A stretch of 39,658 nucleotides of DNA from Affinirhizobium straminoryzae (GTDB lineage: Bacteria > Pseudomonadota > Alphaproteobacteria > Rhizobiales > Rhizobiaceae): positions 1-39,658 of the forward strand of contig NZ_VJMG01000071.1 of the NCBI RefSeq assembly GCF_007004135.1, in the 5' to 3' direction. Below are positions 33,568-39,658 of this stretch, piece by piece. Positions within the stretch are counted from its first letter, which is position 1. Every line of letters starts with the position of its first letter. Under the pieces are notes generated by a model, which saw only the letters and a list, made by a program, of their open reading frames with translations, was not told where the DNA came from and ran no database searches. The position numbers and the translations under genes are program-made.

Positions 33568-35148
33568 ATGCGGGAACTGGTGGTGGCGGTCGATGTGGGA
33601 ACGACCAGCGCACGCGCGGGCGTGTTCAACCGTCACGGCAGGCTTCTGGCGCGCAGCCGTCACCCGATCCTGATGCGGCGTGACGGCGATCACATCGCCG
33701 AGCATGATTCCGAGGATATCTGGCGGGCCACCTGTCAGGCGGTAAAGGCCGCGATGGCGGAGGCCGGGGCAAAGCCGGAACAGGTTGCAAGCCTCGGCTT
33801 CGACGCGACCTGTTCCCTGGTGCTGCGCGACCGGGACGGCAAGCCGCTCAGCGTGTCCGCTACCGGCGACGACCGGCTGGACACCATCGTCTGGCTCGAT
33901 CATCGCGCAGTGGAGGAGGCCGAGCGGCTGAATGCCAGCCGCCACCCGGTGCTGGATTTCTGCGGCGGCGCCCTGTCGCCGGAAATGCAGCTGCCGAAGC
34001 TTGCCTGGATCAAGCGGCACATGCCGCGCAGCTGGCAGAAGGCCGGCTATTTCTTCGATCTCGCCGATTTCCTCACCTGGCGGGCCACGGGCTCGACGGC
34101 GCGGTCCCGCTCCACACTCACGGCCAAGTGGAATTTCCTGGCACACGAGCAGGCTGGCTGGCAGCGGGATTTCCTGGCACTTGCCGGGCTGGACGACATG
34201 GTGGGGCGTGGGGCCCTGCCGCAGACGACGCTGCCGGTCGGCGGTCTGGTCGACCGGTTGAGCGACGGGGCCGCCGCAGAGCTTTGCCTCACCACCGGCT
34301 GCCTCGTGACGCCCGGCATCATCGATGCCTATGCCGGGGCGCTCGGCGCACTTGGCACCGCCATCGGCCGGGCGGGGGAGGGCGGCGATCTGGCGCTGGT
34401 CGGCGGCACATCCAGCTGTCTCGTTGCGCTGTCTGCCACGCCGATCTTCACCGACAGCCTGTGGGGCCCCTTCCGCGGCGCGCTGTTGCCGGATCTCTGG
34501 CTGGTCGAGGGCAGCCAGTCGGCGGCCGGAGCGCTGCTCGATCATGTGGTGCGCATGCATGCGGCGGGTGGCGAGCCGACCCCTGCCACCCACCAGCGCA
34601 TCATCGACCGCATCGCCGTGCTGCGCGAAGGCGAGCCCTATCGGCTCGGCGAGCGGCTGAACATCCTGCCGGATTTCCACGGTAACCGCGCCCCGCTCGC
34701 CGATCCGCGCGCCACCGGCACGATTTCGGGTCTGACGCTCGATACCTCCTTCGACGGTCTCTGCCAGCTCTACTGGCGCAGTTGCGTGGCGCTGGCTCTC
34801 GGCATCCGCCACATTCTGGAGACCATGAAGACCGCCGGGCATGCGGTGGAGATGCTGCATGTGGCGGGCGGACATGCGCTCAATCCGCATCTGGTGGAAC
34901 TCTATGCGGATGTCACCGGCTATCCGGTGCGGCTGCCCTCGGCGCCGGATGCGGTGCTGCTCGGAACCGCGATGGCCGCCTCGGTGGCCGGTGCCCTGCA
35001 TGCGGATCTCACCTCCGCCGCCGCCGCCATGGATCAGGGCGGCACGGTGCGCCTGCCGGAAGGCCGCGCGCATCCGCATTACGAGCGTGATTACCGCCGC
35101 TTCCTCGCCATGCAGCGCCACCGGACGGAACTGGAAGCAATCCGCTGA
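33568..35148 (+). CDS. FGGY-family carbohydrate kinase (ribulokinase-like)
   Basis: Sugar kinase of 526 aa. N-terminal phosphate loop AVDVGTTSARAGVF (residues 7-20), catalytic Asp253 in the GIIDAYAGALGALG motif, and a C-terminal ATP-binding half with VAGGHALNPH. The sequence style (GFDATCSLVL, WLDHRAVEEAERLN, LSPEMQLPKLAWIKRH) is that of the YpCarbK/D-ribulokinase-like branch more than xylulokinase or glycerol kinase. It ends the polyol run and could phosphorylate a ketose such as ribulose or xylulose made by the dehydrogenases. Substrate is an inference. Confidence 0.9.
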   Translation: MRELVVAVDVGTTSARAGVFNRHGRLLARSRHPILMRRDGDHIAEHDSEDIWRATCQAVKAAMAEAGAKPEQVASLGFDATCSLVLRDRDGKPLSVSATGDDRLDTIVWLDHRAVEEAERLNASRHPVLDFCGGALSPEMQLPKLAWIKRHMPRSWQKAGYFFDLADFLTWRATGSTARSRSTLTAKWNFLAHEQAGWQRDFLALAGLDDMVGRGALPQTTLPVGGLVDRLSDGAAAELCLTTGCLVTPGIIDAYAGALGALGTAIGRAGEGGDLALVGGTSSCLVALSATPIFTDSLWGPFRGALLPDLWLVEGSQSAAGALLDHVVRMHAAGGEPTPATHQRIIDRIAVLREGEPYRLGERLNILPDFHGNRAPLADPRATGTISGLTLDTSFDGLCQLYWRSCVALALGIRHILETMKTAGHAVEMLHVAGGHALNPHLVELYADVTGYPVRLPSAPDAVLLGTAMAASVAGALHADLTSAAAAMDQGGTVRLPEGRAHPHYERDYRRFLAMQRHRTELEAIR

Positions 35149-35151
35149 GAT

Positions 35152-35170
35152 CCGCCGCCTTGTGCGGCGG
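35152..35170. terminator. GC hairpin after the kinase gene
   Basis: CCGCCGC-CTTGT-GCGGCGG, a perfect 7-bp stem 3 bp after the kinase stop, without a T-run. It is a weak candidate for the operon's end. Further on, TTTCGCCGGCGAAA (35224-35237) is a perfect 14-bp palindrome upstream of the CysZ-like gene and could be an operator. Confidence 0.4.
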
Positions 35171-35320
35171 GCTGCGTGCACCTACATCCAGCCGAAAGCA
35201 GGTCCGGCGAACGCGGAAACCGATTTCGCCGGCGAAACTGCGCCACACCAAACAGACAGGGTGTTTCGGGCATCTCCGCTGTTGCCTGAAGCGTTCTGGA
35301 CCACCGGAGCCGACCGTCTG

Positions 35321-36067
35321 ATGATTCTCGACGCCGCACGCCTTTCGCTTCTCAATCTCTTCGCGCCGGAAACGCGCCGGGTGTTCTGGAAGGTTCTGGG
35401 CCTGACGATCCTGGTGCTGATCGGCCTCTGGCTTGCCCTGCGCGGCGTCTTCATCGGCTATGTCTGGCCCTATTTCGCGGACCTTCTGCCGACGGTGCCG
35501 GACTGGGCCGGCTGGCTGACCTTCGTCTTTGCCATCGTCGCCGGCATCGGGCTGGCGCTTGGTCTTGCGCTGCTGATTGCACCGGTCACGGCGCTGATTG
35601 CCGGCCTGTTCCTTGATGACGTGGCCGAAGTGGTGGAACAGCGTGACTACCCGGCCGATCCGCCGGGCACGGCCATGCCGATGGGGCGCGCGCTCATCGA
35701 ATCCGTGCAGTTTCTCGGCGTCGTCATTCTCGGCAACCTGGTGGCGCTGTTCCTGCTGCTGGTGCCGGGCGTCAATCTCGTCGCCTTCTTCCTCGTCAAC
35801 GGCTATCTGCTCGGACGCGAGTTCTTCGAGTTCGCCGCCATGCGCTTTCGCCCGCCGGAAGAGGCCAAGGCCTTTCGCCAGAAGCACAAGGGCACGGTGT
35901 TTCTCGCCGGCCTGCTGATTGCCGGGTTCCTCGCCATCCCGATCCTCAACCTGCTGACACCGCTGTTTGCCGCCGGCCTGATGGTGCACCTGCACAAGGC
36001 GATCAGCAGGCGCGATCCCTCATTCGCCCTCGGTGAACGCCTCCGTCCCGATCGTCTGCGCGGCTAG
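35321..36067 (+). CDS. EI24/CysZ-like membrane protein
   Basis: Integral membrane protein of 248 aa from ATG 35321 (GGAG at 35306). It has four hydrophobic regions (about residues 22-50, 62-92, 130-160 and 190-222), and the family motif PVTALIAGLFLDDVAEVVE and a VPGVNLVAFFLVNGYLLGREFFEFAAMR stretch identify the EI24 (CysZ-like, DUF540) family, associated with sulfate uptake in enterobacteria. There are no cys genes nearby, so sulfate transport is only a family-level suggestion. Its 3' end overlaps the convergent endonuclease III gene by 48 bp. Confidence 0.85.
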   Translation: MILDAARLSLLNLFAPETRRVFWKVLGLTILVLIGLWLALRGVFIGYVWPYFADLLPTVPDWAGWLTFVFAIVAGIGLALGLALLIAPVTALIAGLFLDDVAEVVEQRDYPADPPGTAMPMGRALIESVQFLGVVILGNLVALFLLLVPGVNLVAFFLVNGYLLGREFFEFAAMRFRPPEEAKAFRQKHKGTVFLAGLLIAGFLAIPILNLLTPLFAAGLMVHLHKAISRRDPSFALGERLRPDRLRG

Positions 36068-36811
36068 TTCGACAAGCGGCGCCGGCACGTCGCAGGTCTT
36101 GTCCGGAGCGCGACAGAGATCGGCGATCACGCAGCGTTCGCATTCCGGCTTGCGGGCCTTGCAGGTGTAGCGCCCGTGCAGGATCAGCCAGTGATGCGCG
36201 TGGAACAGGTATTCCTTCGGGATGACCCGCAGCAGGTTCTCCTCCACGGCATCCGGTGTGCTGCCCGGCGCCATCTTCAGCCGGTTGGCAATGCGGAACA
36301 CATGGGTATCGACGGCAAGCGTCGGAATGCCGAAGGCCATCGACATCACCACATTGGCCGTCTTGCGCCCCACGCCCGGCAGCCGGGTCAGCTCGTCCCG
36401 CGTCTTCGGCACTTCGCTGCCGAAGTCCTCGATCAGCATCTTCGACAGGGCGATGACGTTCTTTGCCTTGTTGCGGTAAAGCCCGATCGTCTTGATATGT
36501 GCGATCACGCCCTCTTCGCCGAGCGCCAGCATCTTTTCCGGCGTGTCGGCGATCTGGAACAGCTTTCGGGTGGCGCGGTTGACGCCGACATCCGTTGCCT
36601 GCGCCGAAAGCGCCACGGCCACCACCAGCGTGAACGGGTTCACATGCTCCAACTCGCCCTTCGGCTCCGGACGCTGCACGGAAAAGCGGCGGAAGATCTC
36701 CTGCATCTCCGCCTTCGTATAGGCACTGCGGGCATGGCGGCTGCGGCCTCTCGCCGCGCCATTTGACTTTTGCGAAGTTTGCATGTGGGATTGCAGTCTA
36801 TCAGTTGCCAT
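36020..36811 (-). CDS. nth: Endonuclease III (DNA glycosylase/AP lyase)
   Basis: Base-excision repair enzyme of about 263 aa that removes oxidised pyrimidines and cuts at abasic sites. Helix-hairpin-helix LPGVGRKTANVV has catalytic Lys150; Asp168 lies in VDTHVFR; the 4Fe-4S cluster ligands are Cys217, Cys224, Cys227 and Cys233 (C-X6-C-X2-C-X5-C). The first 30 residues are a basic tail not found in E. coli Nth. ATG 36811 is used; 36847 and 36784 are alternatives. It is divergent from the DUF2244 gene and convergent, with a 48-bp overlap, with the CysZ-like gene. Confidence 0.95.
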   Translation of the reverse strand: MATDRLQSHMQTSQKSNGAARGRSRHARSAYTKAEMQEIFRRFSVQRPEPKGELEHVNPFTLVVAVALSAQATDVGVNRATRKLFQIADTPEKMLALGEEGVIAHIKTIGLYRNKAKNVIALSKMLIEDFGSEVPKTRDELTRLPGVGRKTANVVMSMAFGIPTLAVDTHVFRIANRLKMAPGSTPDAVEENLLRVIPKEYLFHAHHWLILHGRYTCKARKPECERCVIADLCRAPDKTCDVPAPLVELAAQTIGTEAFTEGE

Positions 36812-36836
36812 ATGCACTTCTATGACAAGCCACGGG

Positions 36837-37331
36837 ATGGAAGGCAACGTGGAGAGAGACGACGAGCCACCGGTTTTCGCAGCCGAACTGACGCCCTATC
36901 GATCGCTGGGGCGGCAGGGCTATCGCGTGCTGCTTGGTCTGACCGGCGCCATCTGCCTGCTGCACGGCCTTTTCTTCCTGACGACCGGCGCCTGGCCGAT
37001 CGTCTTCTTCTTCGGTCTCGATTTCATGCTCCTGTGGGGGGCCTTCTGGCTGAACTACCGCGCCGGCCGCGCCCGTGAGGAGGTGACGGTGTCGCGTACC
37101 GATGTGGCGATCCGGAAATTCTCACCCGCGGGCCGTATGGTGGAACATCACTTCAACCCGTTCTGGGCACGTTTTCGCGTGCGCCGACACCACGAGTTCG
37201 GCATCACATCCATGCATGTGACAGGCGAGGGGAGACGCACCGATATAGGCGCCTTCCTCAACCCCGATGACCGGGAAAGTTTCGCCAAGGCCTTTCGCGG
37301 CGCGCTGGCCACGGTGAAGCAGCGGATCTGA
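36837..37331 (+). CDS. DUF2244 membrane protein
   Basis: A 164-aa protein with two adjacent membrane helices (about residues 30-49 and 53-74), a short loop, then a cytoplasmic domain containing REEVTVSRTDVAIRKFSPAG, WARFRVRRH and an end motif AFLNPDDRESFAKAFRGAL. This is the DUF2244 family, found next to nth in many alphaproteobacteria; function unknown. The start is uncertain: ATG 36822, ATG 36837 and GTG 36849 are all in frame. Confidence 0.85.
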   Translation: MEGNVERDDEPPVFAAELTPYRSLGRQGYRVLLGLTGAICLLHGLFFLTTGAWPIVFFFGLDFMLLWGAFWLNYRAGRAREEVTVSRTDVAIRKFSPAGRMVEHHFNPFWARFRVRRHHEFGITSMHVTGEGRRTDIGAFLNPDDRESFAKAFRGALATVKQRI

Positions 37332-37369
37332 GACCCGTCCTCATTTGTCCGCCATCGCCTGTGGCAGGT

Positions 37370-38614
37370 TCAGTGAACGACACGGGCAGGCTTGGGTGAG
37401 GCGCTCCTGGCCGGGGCCGTCGGCTGAGGTGTCGGGAGAGTGTCCGGTGTGGCATCGTCTGGTCCCGCCGCCGGCCCATGCGCGGGGTCGGCCTGTACCG
37501 GCGCCTGGGCTACCGGCGCCGCGGTTGCGGGAGCTGCAACCTTCATCGGGTCGATGCCGTCGGCCGGAGCCTTGGCGGTTTCGCCAGCGGCTTCTGTCGC
37601 CACTGGCCTGGCCACCGGTTCCGCCACCACGGCCTTCTCTTCGCCGCCGCCGAAGATCATCCCCTTCATTCGTGCCACGATACCGGGCTGTTCGACCGGT
37701 TCCGCCGCCGGCTTGTCTGTCGCGGCATGGTCCGTCGCAGCCGCTGTTTCGCCCGGCTGTTCGCTGGCCGCCGGTGCGTCCTTCTTGCCGCTGCCGAAGA
37801 TCATGCTGGTGATCGAGCCGAGAAGGCCGCCGCTGCCGCTCTCGCCGTCCGGTGCCTTTGCTGCGGGTTCGCCGCCATGATCGCCGGCGGCCGGTGCGGG
37901 TTTGTCGCCGCCGCCATGGCCGTCATCGGCCTTCTTGTCGCTCGCAGAGCCGTGGCCCGCGGCCTCGCCATGCCCGCCGCCGCCACCATGGTCGCTGCTC
38001 TTCTTGCCCTTCTTGCCGCCGCTGCTGCCATGCGGGTCTGCGGCCGGTTCGGTCACCGGCATCACGCAATCGGCCTTGTCGGTCAAAGATGCGGCCAGCT
38101 TTTCCATGTCTTCCTCGGGGGGATCGATCCGCATGCCGAAGAATTCGCCGCTGCTGTTGGCCTTGCCGTCCACGTAGAAGGCAGAGAATGAGGTTTCGGA
38201 GGGCACCGGCGACCGCGCAAGATCGGGAATGTAGACAACCTGCGCGCCAATCGCCCGGCCGCGCATCTGCGAACGCTGGGTGGGGCCGGCCTTGTCGAGA
38301 ACGGTCACCTGGATGAGGTCGGCCTTCTCGCTTTCCTGCAGGGATTTGGCAACGCGCAGCGCCGTCTTCAGCCGCGCCGGTCCATCGCCACCTTCGGTGA
38401 AGACGTATTTGCGGACCCAGGATCTCTGCTCGCGCTTGATCTTCACGAGCTGCGCCGTCGTGCATTTCAGGCCGTTCACTTCCTCGTAGGACGGTCCAAG
38501 AATCTTGTCCGGACCGATGTAGAGCGCCACGGCGCCGCTGCCGCCGCCCAGCACGACAATGCCGCCCAGCACGATCACGAGCTTTCGTGACAGCCTGATC
38601 TTGAGGCCTTTCAC
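37370..38614 (-). CDS. Membrane-anchored protein with Gly/His/Ala-rich tail, function unknown
   Basis: Unrecognised protein of 414 aa from GTG 38614, preferred because CCGGAG lies 8 nt upstream and the product begins with basic residues then a membrane helix (about 11-32); ATG 38689 would add 25 residues. Residues 35-190 form a compact domain with Cys51 and Cys183, probably periplasmic. Residues 195-250 are rich in Gly and His (HGGGGGHGEAAGHG, DGHGGG, DHGG), the rest is Ala/Pro/Glu-rich. Two similar words, SMIFGSGKK (270-278) and GMIFGGGEEK (318-327), suggest an internal duplication. It is divergent from the Mn-uptake gene sitA; a metal-related role is only a guess. Confidence 0.7.
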   Translation of the reverse strand: MKGLKIRLSRKLVIVLGGIVVLGGGSGAVALYIGPDKILGPSYEEVNGLKCTTAQLVKIKREQRSWVRKYVFTEGGDGPARLKTALRVAKSLQESEKADLIQVTVLDKAGPTQRSQMRGRAIGAQVVYIPDLARSPVPSETSFSAFYVDGKANSSGEFFGMRIDPPEEDMEKLAASLTDKADCVMPVTEPAADPHGSSGGKKGKKSSDHGGGGGHGEAAGHGSASDKKADDGHGGGDKPAPAAGDHGGEPAAKAPDGESGSGGLLGSITSMIFGSGKKDAPAASEQPGETAAATDHAATDKPAAEPVEQPGIVARMKGMIFGGGEEKAVVAEPVARPVATEAAGETAKAPADGIDPMKVAAPATAAPVAQAPVQADPAHGPAAGPDDATPDTLPTPQPTAPARSASPKPARVVH

Positions 38615-38783
38615 GCCCGGAACTCCGGCATGCTGAACTCCACTCAACGCAAAACTGAAACCATGGTAGTGCCCATCATCCTCCGTCATGAGCGTTGAAG
38701 AAGCTTTAAGCCCGCATGGCTGCTTGCCGCGCCCCCCGTCTGCCTGCGTCCCCCGGCCGTTGATGACGAAGCGCTCACGTTGC

Positions 38784-38800
38784 TGCGAATGATTTGCAAT
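38784..38800. promoter_or_regulatory. Mur-box-like site 1 upstream of sitA
   Basis: CTGCGAATGATTTGCAA matches site 2 (38836-38852) at 14 of 17 positions. It lies just upstream of the TTGACA at 38806, fitting a two-site arrangement as described for rhizobial Mur-regulated sitA promoters. Confidence 0.55.
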
Positions 38801-38802
38801 AG

Positions 38803-38817
38803 CGTTGACAACGCTGA
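38803..38817. promoter_or_regulatory. Promoter -35 within a perfect dyad
   Basis: TTGACA (38806-38811) is a perfect -35 box embedded in the palindrome GCGTT-GAC-AACGC. The matching -10 is not clear (GCTTGT at 17 bp, TTGTAT at 19 bp), so the exact promoter is uncertain. Confidence 0.4.
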
Positions 38818-38835
38818 CAAAGGCGTTAGCTTGTA

Positions 38836-38852
38836 TTGCAAATGAGTTGCAA
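38836..38852. promoter_or_regulatory. Mur-box-like site 2 upstream of sitA
   Basis: TTGCAAATGAGTTGCAA, two TTGCAA half-sites (each self-complementary) separated by 5 bp, located at the expected transcription start and just before the ribosome-binding site. The Mur family (Fur-like Mn sensor) binds TTGCAA-rich dyads upstream of sitA in rhizobia. Confidence 0.65.
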
Positions 38853-38867
38853 GAGAGGGTTAATGCC

Positions 38868-39658
38868 GTGCGAATGCGCCTGCTTGCTGCCCTGTCGCTG
38901 ACGGTTGCCGGCCTTCTGGCCGCGCCGGTCTGGGCAGCCGATAAGCCGAAGGTGGTCACCACCTTCACCATCATCGCCGACATGGCGAAGAACGTGGCAG
39001 GCGATGCCGCGGAGGTGGAAAGCATCACAAAGCCTGGCGCGGAGATCCACAACTACCAGCCCACCCCACGCGACATCTTGCGTGCTCGCGATGCGGATCT
39101 GGTGCTGCGCAACGGCCTGAACCTTGAGCAGTGGTTCGAGAAGTTTCTTGCCAATCTCGGCAAGGTGCCGAGTGTCACGGTGTCCGACGGCATCGACCCC
39201 ATGGCGATTGCCGGCGGCGCCTATCAGGGCAAGCCCAATCCGCATGCCTGGATGTCACCCGCCAACGGTCTGATCTATGTGGAGAATATCCGCGCCGCGC
39301 TGAGCCGCATCGATCCCGCCCATGCCGATGTCTACGCCGCCAATGCGAAGGCCTATTCCGACCAGATCCGCGCTACCGTGCAGCCGATCCACGAACGGCT
39401 GGCCGCCCTGCCCGAGGGCAAGCGCTGGCTTGTCACGAGCGAAGGTGCCTTTTCCTATCTCGCCCGCGATTTCGGCCTGAAAGAGCTTTATCTCTGGCCG
39501 GTGAACGCCGACAGTCAGGGCACGCCGCAGCAGGTGAAGGCCGTGATCGATGCCATGCGCGACAACCGCATCGCGGTCATCTTTTCCGAAAGCACCGTCT
39601 CCGCCGATCCGGCAAAACAGGTGGCACCCGTTTCGCGCGCCACCTGTTTTGCCGGATC
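38868..39658 (+). CDS. sitA: Manganese ABC transporter substrate-binding protein SitA (3' partial, chimeric end)
   Basis: Periplasmic metal-binding protein of cluster A-I (ZnuA/SitA). GTG 38868 has AGAGGG about 9 nt upstream; ATG 38874 is an alternative. The signal peptide is residues 1-23, then KVVTTFTIIADMAKNVAGD. Metal ligands His61 (AEIHNYQPTP), His126 (NPHAWMSP) and Glu192 (SEGAFSY) are visible; the last Asp would lie beyond the window. The short spacer between ligands and ESTVS...QVA wording point to Mn/Fe-type SitA and not ZnuA. From 39626 the frame reads PVSRATCFAG, which is the reverse complement of the expected sequence (see findings), so the genuine part ends at about 39625. Confidence 0.88.
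   Translation, partial: MRMRLLAALSLTVAGLLAAPVWAADKPKVVTTFTIIADMAKNVAGDAAEVESITKPGAEIHNYQPTPRDILRARDADLVLRNGLNLEQWFEKFLANLGKVPSVTVSDGIDPMAIAGGAYQGKPNPHAWMSPANGLIYVENIRAALSRIDPAHADVYAANAKAYSDQIRATVQPIHERLAALPEGKRWLVTSEGAFSYLARDFGLKELYLWPVNADSQGTPQQVKAVIDAMRDNRIAVIFSESTVSADPAKQVAPVSRATCFAG
39606..39658. repeat. Terminal inverted repeat at window end (fold-back)
   Basis: Bases 39606-39625 and 39639-39658 are perfect 20-bp reverse complements around a 13-bp centre. The reverse complement of 39626-39658 translates in sitA's frame as DPAKQVARETG, which is the real protein sequence plus its expected continuation. Confidence 0.95.

Noticed and set aside
31297..35181. Minus-strand open frame of about 1290 codons opposite mtlK, the HAD gene and the FGGY kinase
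   Set aside because: It runs across three confident genes and the gaps between them; composition is that of an antisense shadow.

Overview
The window looks like chromosome or megaplasmid from a member of the Rhizobiaceae (Rhizobium/Agrobacterium-like). This rests on GC-rich coding with typical rhizobial gene content: a complete alphaproteobacterial general stress response locus (nepR-ecfG facing phyR, with an HWE-type kinase), a smo-type polyol operon, a Mn-uptake sitA preceded by two Mur-box-like sites, and short interspersed palindromic repeats. Nothing rules out a neighbouring genus. I found no phage, transposase, rRNA, tRNA or CRISPR.

Layout. (1) 1-9568: oligopeptide-type ABC import genes. 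A permease pair and two ATPases run in ATGA-overlapping order, followed by a LysR regulator, then a second module of binding protein, permease pair and amidase. The second module has no ATPases of its own. (2) 9604-11037: a stress operon (DUF883/ElaB-like, holin-like membrane protein, Dps) behind a perfect EcfG-type promoter. (3) 11193-15498: a Crp/Fnr regulator, a degenerate receiver protein, ecfG, nepR, phyR and a sensor kinase. The nepR/phyR gap is a perfect inverted repeat carrying two back-to-back GGAAC -35 elements. (4) 15827-24935: a second peptide ABC system. Two paralogous cysteine-rich binding proteins and two permeases lie on the minus strand. An M20 amidohydrolase and a double-domain ATPase lie divergently on the plus strand. 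(5) 25071-35148: polyol uptake and catabolism, with a SorC-type regulator, smoEFGK-like ABC transporter, sorbitol dehydrogenase, mannitol dehydrogenase, HAD phosphatase and FGGY kinase. (6) 35321-37331: EI24/CysZ-like membrane protein, endonuclease III and a DUF2244 protein. (7) 37370-39658: a Gly/His/Ala-rich membrane-anchored protein divergent from sitA, which is cut by the window end.

How the parts fit. The stress operon in (2), phyR, and a site upstream of the kinase all carry GGAAC-N16-CGTT. The block from 9.6 to 15.5 kb therefore reads as one general stress island: signalling proteins plus at least one effector operon. The transporters feed peptides or amides (amidase, M20 enzyme) and sugar alcohols (to ketoses, then kinase) into central metabolism. 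Two ABC operons contain related palindromic repeats between the binding-protein gene and the first permease gene, where they may set the protein ratio.

The last 33 bases of the window are the reverse complement of what sitA should read there. The right end therefore looks like a fold-back (probably an assembly or library artefact) and should not be read as biology without checking. I see no wholly undescribed system. The best leads are the degenerate receiver and the extra EcfG promoters in the stress island, the divergent EcfG promoter palindrome, and the His-rich partner of sitA.
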